Assembly: GCA_949358305.1 (NCBI GenBank)
Contig: OX442320.1
Location: 11,920,259-11,984,258, forward strand
Direction of reading: 5' to 3'
DNA from: Strigamia acuminata
Lineage: Eukaryota; Arthropoda; Chilopoda; Geophilomorpha; Linotaeniidae
Length of the DNA: 64,000 nt
A model generated the notes under the pieces. The model was not told where the DNA came from and did no database searches. It saw nothing but the letters and a program-made list of their open reading frames with translations. Below are positions 35,330 through 46,450 of the stretch, piece after piece. Numbering within the stretch: position 1 is the stretch's first letter; each line of letters starts with the position of its first letter. The position numbers and the translations under genes were made by a program.

Positions 35330-35425
35330 AGTTGATTGGATGGCATCTTACAAGTGACGAGCCGTTTGTGTTCCAAGTATTTGTGCAAATAGATTGCCAA
35401 GTGCATGCTGTCACCCACAGTCCTT
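35330..35425 (-). pseudogene. DEG/ENaC first-exon relic
   Basis: On the minus strand LWVTACTWQSICTNTWNTNGS is a frameshifted version of the TM1 exon (compare CTWQLAIC.HKYLEQPIG). No other exons of the same copy are found next to it, so it is a fragment of a lost gene. Confidence 0.65.
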
Positions 35426-35997
35426 TAAGTAAGCATGAAAAGCATTGTTTGAAAATGGTGTATTTTTGTTGGGCGATGTTGATGTGATCATCAACTTGTT
35501 TGCCAGTTCCTGGCTTCACATTCTTGCAAAATGTATTACTTTTTGGTGAGAATAAACGCTCTGTACATTTTGCTGAGAAATTGGCGCAGCACTTTGAGAC
35601 AAGAAAGGAGGGAAATGCCGAGGAAAAGTCCAAACTGGACATGGGGTGAGTGAAGTACCGTATTTGCTTACCATTTGCCTGATAGAAGTCTTCCAGGTTA
35701 TACTACTCGTAATCTAAATTGTGTTTTTTTCCATTTTCCTCAAAATCGATGAGTCTTTAGAAGGAATATGCAGTAGCAAAACATGATCTTTTACACTGGT
35801 TCTGATTTTTTGGAGAAATTTGTAGTTGCAGTATTCTTGCGTGTATTTTTTCCACTTCGAACATCGAGTTGCAGAGTGGCAACGCAGCCATCTCAGGTGG
35901 AAGAAGCGTTTCATAGTGTTGATGCGAGTAATTAACTTAACCTCACCTGCATATCATGTCTGGAGTTTGTAAATTTTGAACAAACCATCTGTTTTTA

Positions 35998-36192
35998 AGC
36001 CTACGTTAATATACGCGTTAGCGCACCAAAGCTGCTTCGTCCACATGCGATGCTTGTGAACTACTGTAGGTTGCTTCACCAGCGCGCGTTGGTCGAAGCG
36101 CATTGTGATTTCTTGGGTTATGAAGTTGAAATATTTCAACTTTATGCTTGCGCGTTGAAGCTGATGCAACAACGCAGGGATGTGAACTAGCC
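35998..36192. mobile_element. MITE copy 1 (in pseudogene H exon 4)
   Basis: A 195-bp element starting AGCCTACG and ending GTGAACTAGCC, with a central palindrome GTTGAAATATTTCAAC. It is flanked on both sides by TTTA (35994-35997 and 36193-36196). Its left arm GCGTTAGCGCACCAAAGC matches the right arm of copy 2. TTA/TAA-type duplications suggest a PIF/Harbinger-like origin, by inference only. Confidence 0.75.
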
Positions 36193-36196
36193 TTTA

Positions 36197-36435
36197 AGCC
36201 TAGTTCACATGCATGCGTTGCTGCATGCGCTAACGCACGACGCATGAAGTTGAAATATTTCAACTTTATCCGTCGTGCGTTAACGCATGCAGTAACGCAC
36301 AAAATTGCACAAAATCGCATGGTGCTTCGGCCAACGCGCGTTGGCAATGCAAACTTGTTCACATCAACGCATGTGCACAAAGCAGCTTTGGTGCGCTAAC
36401 GCATGCGCGTGCGCGTGCGTGCGTGTGAACTAGAC
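36197..36435. mobile_element. MITE copy 2, abutting copy 1
   Basis: A 239-bp element starting AGCCTAGTTCACATGC and ending GTGAACTAGAC, again with GTTGAAATATTTCAAC at its centre. TTTA precedes and follows it (36436-36439). Removing both elements and two TTTA copies restores the exon text seen in gene C (CTGTTTTTACACTGG), which fixes the insertion point. Confidence 0.8.
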
Positions 36436-36595
36436 TTTACACTGGAAAGCTGCATCTTCCATAATGCAGGGGTTGCGAGTTGGGTTTAAGTATTCAAACT
36501 AGCAGACGATATAATTGCTTTATTGCGTGCACAAAATGAATGTTTGTTGTGTACTTTGTAGTTGTTCCAAATCGTTAAAATTTTTTGTGGCCAAA

Positions 36596-37083
36596 TGGCG
36601 GACAACTGACATCCTGCATTTACATTTTTGGCAGACATTATAACGTAGTTCCAATTTATTTAACGTTTGATGCATGAAAAATAATATCTAAAAATATACT
36701 CCGTAATAAATAATTTTCAGATATTATTTTCAACTTCAACATAAAATATAAATTTACTACTTTGTAATGTCCTCGGATTTCGGTGTCCGCCAATTGCCTG
36801 CAAAACAAAATAAAGTCATTTTGTGCAGTTTCGGCCAGATGGCGCCACGATCACAAGAAAGTTGATTCTCCTAGGTTTCAGCAATCAATTAATGGATGTA
36901 AGAAATTTGAGCTTTTATTACCGGAATTCCGTTTCTACATCGTTACATTAGTGTGTTGTTTTCTCTACATCACAAAGTGTAAGGGCAATTTGCAATCGAT
37001 TGCTGGAGTAAACAATTTGTGGTGTATTTTCATTGTATGACGCTTTGGATTTGGTATTTCACTTCATATCTTTGCAAAATTAA
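36596..37083. other. Spacer between H and I
   Basis: A + frame at 36783-37040 shows no homology. No repeat or gene recognised. Confidence 0.35.
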
Positions 37084-38785
37084 TTACTTCTTGGTGAGAA
37101 TAAAAGCTTTGTACATCTTGTTGAGAGTTTGGCGGAGAAATTTGAGGCAGGAAAGGAGGGAAATACCGAGGAAAAGTCCGATGCTACCGCCAACATCGGA
37201 CACCAAACTGGACATGGGGTAAGTGAAGTACTCGCTGACAATTTGCCTCGTGGATCTCTTCGAGGACATGGTAATGATCGTTGCGTTTTCTGGATTTTCG
37301 AGGAAATCGGTGAGTCTTGAGAAGGAATATGTGGGGGCAAAACATGATCTTTTGCAACGGTTTGGGTTTTTGGGAGAAATGTGAAGTTCTAGTATTCTTG
37401 CGTGTATCTCGTCCACTTCGGACATCGAGTTGCAGAACGGCAATTCAGTCGAATTCATAAATGGCCACCTTAGGTGGGAGGAAATGAATCAATAGGTGCG
37501 TTCAAACATGAACTAAGGATAACATTGGATAACATTCTTATTGGATGACAGAAATCACGTGTCATGCATTTCTTGCCAACTAAGCATGTTTGTTACTTGT
37601 TGTCATCCCAGAATACTGTGCGGCTAATTGTTACTTAGGTTATTAAAATATTTGTATGGATTTGTCTTAACTTGTTGACACCAGTTAATTAATCTCACCT
37701 GCATTTGACATGAGTATTTTGAAAGCTTTCTGCAACCCATTTGTTGGTGCACTGGAACGCTTCTTCTTCCGTGATGCAAGGGTTGAGAGTTGTGTTTAAG
37801 TATTCAAACTAATAAAGAATAAACGACACCATTTTATTATTGCGCACGTAAGCTCGAATCGAGTGGTTGCTTACTTGAGTGGTTGATATTTCCACATCGT
37901 TTTCTCCATTTTTCATAATAAACGCTTTGGTTATAAACATTAGGTTCGGTGTAGTTGTAAACAAATCGATCTGAAAACAATGGTTTTAATTCACAGTGTG
38001 TGCGTGTTGTTCTTTGTCTTTTTGTTTACCGAGAAAGCTTCTACGGGCAGGTCTGAAATGTTTGTTAAGTTTATCAAAAGCACCCAGGCTTTGCTCAGAT
38101 AATGCCATTTGAGATCTTGGTAGAATAAGTAGAGCAAAAACTATAGAAACTGGAGAATGAAATAGAATGAAAAGTTTTGCTTAAATCGTACTCGTTTTGA
38201 AAGTGTGACATGGACCAGCAGTTGTGTCCACAAGACCGCGTTGCATCGAATATGAGGAATTGCATTCTGTTGCATCGACTGCAGACATGCACTGAAATAT
38301 CAAGTTGTGTTTTAAGTATTAATTTGCAGTTTGTTACATACAATGACACTCGTATTGATTTTCATGTTAGTCTTTGGTTGCCACAAATCCAAAAGCGTAA
38401 AATTCATCTCGTTGAAAAGTAAATGACGACGCTCGTCTTCGCTCATATTCCTGCAAACTTCATTATCTTTGCAAAGTTTAGTAAATTGTTGTTGGAATTC
38501 GTAAGTCAGTTTGTTGGTGACTGGACAAAGTGTGAGACCTGGCAAAGTGTAGTGTTTTAAAGTTTCCACTTTGATGTTGGTGCCAATTGGTTGTGTCGAG
38601 TACTTCTGAAAACAGATTGTCAGTTGCCAAGTGCAGAGTGCACCGCTCATCAGCACCGCGCTTATCGACACAATTTTCACCACACGTGCAATGCACTTGT
38701 TAATACAACGTGCTCTTTTGGATTCAGTATGCTGTAATTGTGGGTGCAGGTGAATAACTGAGTTTCGTGTTAGTCCGATATCCAT
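37084..38785 (-). CDS. DEG/ENaC channel, gene I
   Basis: Exons: 38785-38342, 38291-38192, 38115-38030, 37970-37875, 37808-37699, 37468-37084; 406 aa. TM1 is ISAVLMSGALCTWQLTICFQKYS, then YTLPGLTLCPVT. E3b is one codon shorter than in B and C. The last exon has CKRSCFAPTYSF and SDVGGSIGLFLGISLLS (filter GIS), followed by FLRQTLNKMYKAFILTKK. It belongs with B, C and H. The E4/E5 intron is 230 bp, others are 50-76 bp. The E1 donor is GTATGT. The region ahead of TM1 (CIARVVKIVS) has no His, unlike most copies. Confidence 0.9.
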
Positions 38786-39296
38786 TCTGCGTAAATAAGT
38801 AAATTTGTTTGTTGGAACACTGAGACGATGTTTGCTACCTGGTGTTTACTCATTCGGTGTGTTCGAACAAGGTGTGCTGTCAAGGGTTACAGAAATCAAT
38901 TACACGATATGTGGAATATCAAGTTTTATTACCGGAATTCCTTTTTTATCGGTATCGACATTCACCCAGTGTCGAGACAAGTTCACATTCAATACTTTAC
39001 TGTTTTTGATGGACTTTTTGTATATTTCTTAGACGCGAGAAAGAATGTAAATATCGAGGCTGACAACGTTTTCGCATCATTTGAATGCATTAAGAATGAT
39101 GGCGTTGGATAGTGAAATGTGATGGTCAGTCAAGTAGGTTGAATTTGGATTGGCAATTCATTAAGATTCATACAATTTAATTTCCTTTAACTTATGTTTG
39201 GTGCCCCTCAACAGCCGAGGCCTACAATGAGGGAGAGGGAGATCCCAATAAAGAAAAGAGAAAGAAAAATCACGAGTCACATGAATCACCTCAAAG
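38786..39296. other. Spacer between I and a last-exon relic
   Basis: No gene recognised; an AG-rich stretch (GAGGGAGAGGGAG, AAGAAAAGAGAAAG) lies at 39225-39270. Confidence 0.35.
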
Positions 39297-39470
39297 CCAT
39301 TTTGTTAGTGAAATTGATGAGAAATTCGCAAAAGCAAGCAGGGAATAACCGAGGAAATGTCCGATGTTAGCACCAACATCGGACACCAAGCTGGATAGGG
39401 GATATATAGGTGAGATATTCGCTGATGATGAGTCTCGATGGTGAGTTGACAAAAGTAGATACAAGGGAGA
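39297..39470 (-). pseudogene. DEG/ENaC last-exon relic, like E
   Basis: The text (TTTGTTAGTGAAATTGATGAG, then CCGAGGAAATGTCCGATG and ACATCGGACACCAAGCTGG) matches the end of pseudogene E's last exon. It carries base losses and an extra TATATA, and the upstream half of the exon is gone. It lies directly 3' of gene J. Confidence 0.75.
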
Positions 39471-39541
39471 GAAATGTAAGCGTTACAATTTCATTAGGAA
39501 AAGCGATATTGAAATGTATGGAAAAGGACGAGTATTCGGTA

Positions 39542-41316
39542 TTAGCCCACCATGTTGAGAAATCGACGACAAAAATTCAATGAAGAGAGAAGGGAAAAGC
39601 CGAGGAAAAGTCCGATGCTGCCACCGGAGTCGGAAACCAAAACGGACAGAGGATAAGTGAAATATTCCGAAATGATTTGTCTCGTATTTGCCTCGGCAAT
39701 CATCTTGACGGAGGTGTCTGGGCTGACACTTGCGCCATAGGTCGTTGCTACGGAATGTGCGCTCACGGAACACGAGCGTTTGCAGTGGGCGTTCTTCGGA
39801 GAAACGTGAAGGTGCAATATTCGATCGTTGAGTTGCTCCACTTGGTGCATCGAGTTACACAATGGCAACGTTGAGTTCATGAACGGCAGTCTAGGTGCGA
39901 TTAAATCGTTAAGAAATTAGATTGTATCGACTGTTTATTGGTGATTGTTTTTAGTCTGACCTGCACCGGACGTTCAACTGTTCCAATTGGGTCGTGATCC
40001 ATCGATTAATGCACTCGGTCTCTTCATCTTGAGTGACGCAAGGGTTTCGACTCGTGTTTAAATATTCGTACTAAAATATTTGTAATATTTGTAATATACT
40101 TAACTTTTACCAAGCAGCGTTTTCCAAACTGTCTAGTACTCTAGATCGGGCAAAAGACGGTTTGAGAAGCGTTGTTTGTTTGTTTACTGTGGTCGTTGTT
40201 ATTTCCAACAGATTGCGCCGATTCTTATAAATTTGTGCTTTGCCCATAAACATGATGGGGATCGTTGTTGTTTCGTGAACATCAGCCTGGCAGTGAATGA
40301 TTTTATTATTGTGCGCATGCACTTTGATTGATCGATCTTACGAGAAATACTACATCGTGCCGGTGTGAAATGTTTTCCCAGTTGATTTTGAAAACCCATT
40401 GTTTACCGACAACGTACCATTGCACTTCTAAAGGAAACATTCCGGTATATAAATACAGTAACGACGAGTAAATGTGTGTGTGCTTACTCGACTGAAAAAC
40501 GAGGCACGGACCAATGACTGTATCCGCGTGACTCTGTGCCATCCAGTCTGTGGAATTGCACAGAGTCCAATTGACTGCATAAAAACACTAGAACAACACA
40601 TCGAATGAAGTTGTATTAACTTTAGGTTGCTATTAACTTACCCTGGCTTTTGTTTTGATGGTCGTGTTTGTTTTCAGATGCCACAAATCCAGAAGTGTGA
40701 GATTGATGGCATTTAAGGGATAGCGAGCGCGCTCGTTTCTGCTCGAAGCATTGCACTTTGCATTTTGTTGGCAATGCTTCTCGAATGGTGCGGAGAAGTC
40801 GTAAGTTATTTGGTAAGGGTAAGGACACAGGGTTAAACCGGGCAATGTGTATTCGTAGATGGTTTGAACTCCTATGTGGGTGCCAACTGGGCTTGCGAAG
40901 TACTTTTCGAAGCAAATTGCCAGTTGCCAAGTGCAGAGCGCGACGCTCACTAGTACCGAAGCGATCCACACTGTTGCCTTTACTCGTGAAATGCATTTCT
41001 TCTTGTTAACGTGGAAACGCGGGCCCTCGGTGCTCTGGTACGCTAGCCGAATCGATGGGTGGATGAGCTTGATTTTGGTTCTTCTTCTCCGCGCATTCAG
41101 TTTGTCTAAATTGGATAAGGTAATGCATTCAAATAAGCTTATTTGTTGGGTTTTGTAAGTCTTACCTCTGACAGAAGATGGATTGAAGTGGTGAGTGTTG
41201 TGAAGAATTCGTCGATAGATGTGACTACTTGAGTTAATAACTCTTATCATTGTTCTCTTTGCGGTGTTGCGTTTACGCAGGCAATACTGGTTGAACTGAG
41301 CTTGGGAGTATTTCAC
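39542..41316 (-). CDS. DEG/ENaC channel, gene J
   Basis: Seven exons: 41316-41166, 41105-40642, 40587-40488, 40427-40342, 40286-40188, 40070-39961, 39890-39542; 452 aa. It is the close paralogue of G: extra 5' exon (MKYSQAQFNQYCLRKRN and on), NARRRRTKIKLIHPS, TM1 WIASVLVSVALCTWQLAICFEKYF, then YTLPGLTLCPYP. TM2 is SDSGGSIGLFLGFSLLS (filter GFS). The intron after the first exon is only 60 bp and open, so the unspliced frame also reads through; the acceptor CAATTTAG and the matching intron in G (179 bp) support splicing. Upstream lies CATTTCTCCACGGTAACTAA, corresponding to the same site in G. Confidence 0.9.
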
Positions 41317-41759
41317 TCTCTCACTTTTATTTGTGTACGGTAATAATGGACGTTTTTGTTAAGTTGTTAGTTACCGTGGAGAAATGTAAGAATTGCCGCG
41401 TACCGCACTTTTCCAGCAGTGCTAAGTTTACAAATTTTTTGTAAACTTTGCACGAATTTGTAGACGTTGCAGTTATGGAAAAATATCGTTTTCCGTTATT
41501 GCCTATTGATTCCCAAGTAATAGGTACGACCACTTTCAACTACCAAATAGGAAAGAAAAAAATTAGGGCATTATTAAATTGCTATTTCAATACTAAATAT
41601 TTTCGGTTGGGGGCCCGTGTACGTGTGGTCTTGCATTGATTGATTGTTCCTTATTGTTTTCTGATGCTCACAATTGAACAAACTGGGAGAAATAGATTTA
41701 TTTAAACTTTTTATTCACTTTCTGAAAGTGTCGTGGTCGATTTCATTTCAAACTAGCTT

Positions 41760-41945
41760 TATTGATTTTCTGCACTTGCAAAAAAGGCCACCTGAGTCGG
41801 ATCGTAAATGTAAATCTTCACGATTAACAATTAACGATTTACTAAACGGTGGGATCTGCATTTGATGCCTGAGTTTTGTAATTTGTAGCTAATCCATTGT
41901 TTAATGCACTCATTCTCTTGATCTTGGATCTCTACTCGTTACCAG
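41760..41945 (-). pseudogene. DEG/ENaC exon 4 relic
   Basis: Text such as CTGCATTTGATGCCTGAGTTT, CTAATCCATTGTTTAATGCA and CTCTTGATCTTGG is the minus-strand E4 of the F/K subfamily, truncated before its Cys-coding start. GGCCACCTGAG at 41786 may be the beginning of the following exon. The array motif with AGTTACCGTGGAGATAACGA at 42001 lies upstream of it, so promoter sequence survived the gene. Confidence 0.7.
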
Positions 41946-43117
41946 GAGATGGCGCTCAAAAGGCTCTTGTTTATGCTTTTAACACTTTGGCAATAGCGTA
42001 AGTTACCGTGGAGATAACGATCATCCAGTAACACGTGTATGACCTAGACTAGAGCGATGCGATCGTTATCAACCGTTTCCGTACCTACGTGTACACAAGA
42101 AAATCACCAACTTCTACAACGCAAGTTGACTAAACCAACAAATATATACTATATAAAACAAATAAAAGCATTACTGTAAGGGCCGAAACGAAAACGCTTG
42201 GCTAAGCGATAGAAATACAGGATTCCATTATTTTCACGGCTCTTGAAAGCAGGCGAGTCAATGATATAATGTGGGGCTTCTTTCTAACCAATGCAAGGCA
42301 CAATGTTTTCCGCATTCCTGAAATGCATTGTAAGAGCAACTTTTAGCATCCTTGTATTGTTTTGATTGAAGGCAAGAGACAAAAATTGAATGACATAATT
42401 TTTTAACGATTATATAGTATTGAATTTAAATACTTTTTCTTACGTAGGATTTTATGAGCAGTGTGGATGGACGGACACGAACTGGCTTTATTTATACAGA
42501 GATGTACAACACGAAAGAACATAAGCCCAGAAGGTAGCGAGGTAAGGAAAGATTATCCAATAGTGTGCTTTCTTCAAACTTTATTTGCCAAATGAAGCGC
42601 AATTTACATTTGTTTTGTAATCTAATTTTCTACACACTAGAATGTGTTTACTGTTTATGCAAAGTATTTTTATCATATTTGAGATTAGTTCAAAGTTGTT
42701 GTTTTTTTTTAAAATTTGCGCCAGCTATTTTGATGCTAAATGCAAACTGCGCACATGATTCTCGCAGACATCTCGTTCTATTAGTAATAATAAACCTAGT
42801 AAATTAGACCTACGAAGTACTAGGTTTAATATCACTAAAACACGAGGCAATTCCTAAAATTATCAATGAAAGCCAATGTAAAAGTATACAGAGTATAAGT
42901 CACAATTTGAACCGTGTTAAGTGGGTGTGCAGAACGGGAGGCGTATACTATTCTACACACGTGAAACACAAATGATGTTGATTGAAGTTTACCCTTAGTT
43001 GGGCGAGATTACCAAAGGGCCCCGACGCCCGAGATGGGAAAAGTGGAAACGGGATGCGTTGTTGCTTTGTTAGTGATTAGAATAACAATTAATGAGAAAT
43101 ACATTCGGTACGATCGG
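41946..43117. other. Spacer and start of duplicated block 1
   Basis: Holds the GGAGATAACGAT motif plus ACACGTGTATGACCT at 42001-42045. From about 42350 the sequence is repeated at about 45498 (for example TTTATGAGCAGTGTGG and GGACGGACACGAACTGGC). No coding gene found. Confidence 0.5.
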
Positions 43118-44960
43118 TTATTTTTTTCCGGGGTCCATTTGATCGAGAACTTGGCGCAAATAATTCAAACAGGAAAGGAGGGAAAATCCGAGGAAAAGTC
43201 CTACGCTGCCACCCACATCGGACACCAATCTGGGGAGGGGATAAGCGAAAAATTCACTAACGATTTGCTTCGTATTTATCGTGTAAATGATTGCAATGGT
43301 GGTGACACCTTGTGAATTTCTGCCAATATGTGTCATTAAGGGAAATGTGGTGACGGAACATGGGCGTCTGCAGTTGCTGTTACGTTGCGAGGACAAAAGG
43401 TGCGAAATTTTGTCTCTCACTTGGTTCACTCGGAATATTGAGTTGCAAAGCGGCTTTGTCGAGTTCACAAAAGGCCATCTAAGGTGGATATGGAATTATT
43501 ATTGGATGTTTATTGATTAAGTATTAATCTGACCTGCATTTTACGTTAGAGGTGTGTAGTTGGTCGTTAATCCATCGATTCATACACTCGATCGCTTCAT
43601 CTTCAGTGACGCAGGGGTTTTGACTCGTGTTTAAATATTCAAACTGCAACAGTTGTCAGTATTTAACTTATATACGGAAATCAAAGCGATTATTGGGTTT
43701 GTTTGTTTACTTTTGTTTCTGACAGTTCCAAAACATTGTATGTTTTTTCATAAATGGCTGATCTGCCGATAAACAGGAGTTTGGTTGAAGTTGCTTCGTA
43801 AACATCAGCCTGAAATCATTGAATAATAATATTGACCGTTTAAGTTCACCGTGTATTGATCTTACAAGAAATCCATTATTATCTGAAGTTAATGGTATGT
43901 CCAACCAAAACAGCCAGGTTTTTCCAACAAAATACCATTGCAGATCTAAAAGAATCAAATATTGTTTATGATTTGTGTGAATTAAACGGAACAATTACTA
44001 ACGACCTGATCGTAGAACTTGGCACGGACCCGCGATCGTGTTGACTTTCTTGCGTTGTACCCAGTCTTTGGTTTCACATTTGCTGGAATTAACCGCGTGA
44101 TGACACTGGAATACCCGCTTGGCTTTAGAGGCTCAAATTGTTACTTGATGTTCGAACTTACTCTGGCTGTTTTGACGATTTTCCCTTTTATTGTGGGTTC
44201 CCACAGGTCTAATAGTGTGATGTTGATTCTGTCGAAAGGCAAATGCTGCCGGTCGGCCCAACTCAGTGCGCTGCAAGCTGCGTCTTTTGCACAGAGTCGG
44301 TCAAATCTTTTGGAAAAGTCGTACGTCGTATCGGGATTGTATGGGCAAAGCACAAGGCCAGGTATTGTGTACTGGCTGAAGCTTTCAATTTTGACATCGC
44401 TGCGTACTGGCTGTGCAAGGTACTTGTCGAAGCAAATTGACAGTTGCCAGCCACACAGTGTAGTGCTCAGCAGCACCGAAACAGTCCACAATAATTTGTG
44501 CGCGCCCGAAATGAATCGCGCTTTATTTGCGTACGATTGTCGTGGTTTGATGCCGAGGTGCTTTGCGCGAGTGTATGGATAAACAACGCTAAGTGCTTTT
44601 CCTCTACTATAGTTATTCATTACGGTATACGTATTTGAATATTGAAAAAATGAATATTAATCTATTCCCACTGAAATGTAAAGTACAAATGAGTAGTCAT
44701 GACTGTACGGATGAATTTTTTTAAGTTTTGTTCACCTTCATGTTTTTTGTGGTATAAGAGCGTTCTTACCTCTGTGATGAATTTGACGAGTTCCCGTACA
44801 AACTATCTCTCACAAGAAGACAATGTTTGTGAGTTTCCGTAGATATAAATGAATTGTTTATAGCCGTTGATCCACCTCCGAAATAAATGTTTAATGCGTC
44901 GTTATCGTTAGTATTGAAAGAATATAATGATGATGGTTATAATTGATTCGGATCCATACT
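42350..44960. repeat. Segmental duplication, copy 1 (contains gene K)
   Basis: Closely similar to 45498-48437 plus 48984-49010, including introns and 5' flank, apart from insertions in copy 2. It ends with GATTCGGATCCATACTATGC, which matches GATTCGGGTCCATACTGTGC at 48986 and marks the empty site of an insertion found in copy 2. Confidence 0.85.
43118..44620 (-). CDS. DEG/ENaC channel, gene K
   Basis: Exons: 44620-44162, 44105-44006, 43945-43866, 43809-43711, 43643-43534, 43478-43118; 402 aa. MNNYSRGKALSVVYPYTRAK begins the N-terminus; GAHKLLWTVSVLLSTTLCGWQLSICFDKYL is TM1, where the usual CTWQ or CAWQ is CGWQ. YTIPGLVLCP follows. E3a is two codons shorter than in most copies. TM2 is SDVGGSVGLFLGFSLLS (filter GFS), tail CLNYLRQVLDQMDPGKK. 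It is nearly identical to gene L. A small upstream exon ending at GTAAGAAC near 44770 is possible but not required. Confidence 0.9.
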
Positions 44961-46083
44961 ATGCGAAGATATTCGAATTTAGCAAAATTTCAAAAAATGT
45001 AGCAAAATCAAGCAAAATCAAGCAAAATCTCGTACTGGTACATCTGAAGAAGTCCACAAAAGTACCATTGAAGAGATTCAAAAAGTTCCACAAAATTCAG
45101 GAATGACTAGTGCAATCAAACTTGGCGAATTGGGACAAAAGTTGATTTAAAACACAAATATCTCGAGAATGAAAGCTCGGATTGTCAAAAACTAAACACC
45201 AAACGAAAGAGCGGAAAAAACTGCACCAGAAACATTAATGAAACAACACTACCCGCCACTAATGATTAATATATATTTAATTGAACAATACATACATTTT
45301 TTGAGACACCCTTGGTAACCCCCCCCCCCCCCCCATGCATTGTCGGGCCGATTTTATGTGGGCCACCCGGTATTACGTCACTGTAGAAAATTAAGATGTA
45401 AAAAAATTTACAGTACTGTGTTTATTCAAACTAATTATTTTACAGAGTATTTTTTTATCATGCTTTGCGTTCCTCTAAAGTTTGAGTTAAATATTTGCAT
45501 TGTTTTGATTGAAGGCAAGGAACAAAAATTGAATGACATAACTTTTTAACGATTATACAGTATTGAATTTAATTACTTTTTTTTGCGTAGGGTTTTATGA
45601 GCAGTGTGGGTGGACGGACACGAACTGGCTTTATTTATACAGAGATGTACAACACGAAAGAACATACTGTAAGCCCAGAAGGTAGCGAGGTAAGAAAAAA
45701 CTGTTTTCCCAGATTATCCAATAGTGTAACTTGTATTTGTAATAACTTAATAGAGTTTGCGGGATGCATTTTTCCCTTACAGTTAAACACTATACGGTAT
45801 AAAAATAGTGTAAGGGGAAAATGATAAATTAAGTTTTTGCGGGCTGAACTTTTCCCTTATCACTACACTATTTCAGCCAACTACTGACAATTATTAATTT
45901 TGGGCCTAAAAATTTAATTTGGGGGCGTAAATGTGGAATTTTCTGCATGAAATTCCATTATTATGCCTATAAAGTATGGTTTTGGGCCTAAAATTCAATT
46001 TTGGGCCTAAAATTCAATTTTGGGCCTCACTTATCATTCAATCTACGTACTTATGACTGATGTGTTTGATCGGGATAACAAAA
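44961..46083. other. Spacer and start of duplicated block 2
   Basis: Includes a run of 16 C at 45319-45334, a GCAAAATCAA repeat near 45000, and imperfect inverted or direct copies of TTTTTCCCTTA around 45765-45855. Block 2 begins at about 45498. No gene recognised. Confidence 0.4.
45319..45334. repeat. Homopolymer run of 16 C
   Basis: An isolated C16 tract follows CTTGGTAA. Runs of this length are rare in AT-rich DNA and are also error-prone in sequencing, so the exact length is uncertain. Confidence 0.8.
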
Positions 46084-46250
46084 TACCGTATTTTATCGAG
46101 TAAGAGCCGCGGCTCTCATTCAAAACTGCCACTTTCAGCTGCGGCTATTATTCGAGGGCGGCTCTTATATCAAATTGCCCCTCTCGGTCGCGGCTCTTAT
46201 TCGGGGGCGGCTACAATTCGAGGGCGACTCTTAATCGGTAAAATACGGTA
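46084..46250. mobile_element. MITE with TACCGTATTTTA termini
   Basis: TACCGTATTTTATCG at the left end mirrors CGGTAAAATACGGTA at the right end. The interior has several imperfect copies of CGGCTCTTATTCG in both orientations. It is 167 bp and non-coding. It lies in duplicated block 2 and is absent from the equivalent part of block 1, so it is a recent arrival or was lost there. TA-bounded ends suggest a Tc1/mariner-like family. Confidence 0.65.
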
Positions 46251-46450
46251 ATCGCTATTTGCAATGGGCGGAGCTAACAATATAGTGTTCTCAATTCTGA
46301 TTGGCTGCGCTATATTTTAATTTAGTGTTGAAAACGAGTTGGGAAAAGTCGAAACGGTATGCGTAGGTTGAACTTTGAATTTAGCATCATCTTACGTAGT
46401 TCTTAGTGATTAGAATAATAATTAATGAGAAATACATTCGTTGCGACCAG

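Larger units (their letters stand above)
35550..36595 (-). pseudogene. DEG/ENaC pseudogene H, interrupted by twin MITEs
   Basis: E5 remnants lie at about 35893-35550, E4 at about 36500-35947 and an E3b trace at 36540-36595. E5 has lost the stretch encoding the GGS and start of TM2 (the text jumps from AAAAGTCC to AAACTGGAC), and its upstream half is frameshifted. E4 is split by two MITE copies (35998-36435). The surviving text resembles genes C and I, including a tail region close to KMYRAF, so this is a dead member of that subfamily. Confidence 0.85.

Noticed and set aside
41107-41165. Reading straight through the first intron of gene J
   Set aside because: The segment is open but has GTAAGAC and CAATTTAG borders, and the matching intron in gene G is 179 bp and not open.
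44019-44582. Plus-strand frame of 187 codons, repeated at 47434-47919
   Set aside because: Antisense shadow of the K and L first exons. Its conservation follows from the duplication of the coding strand.
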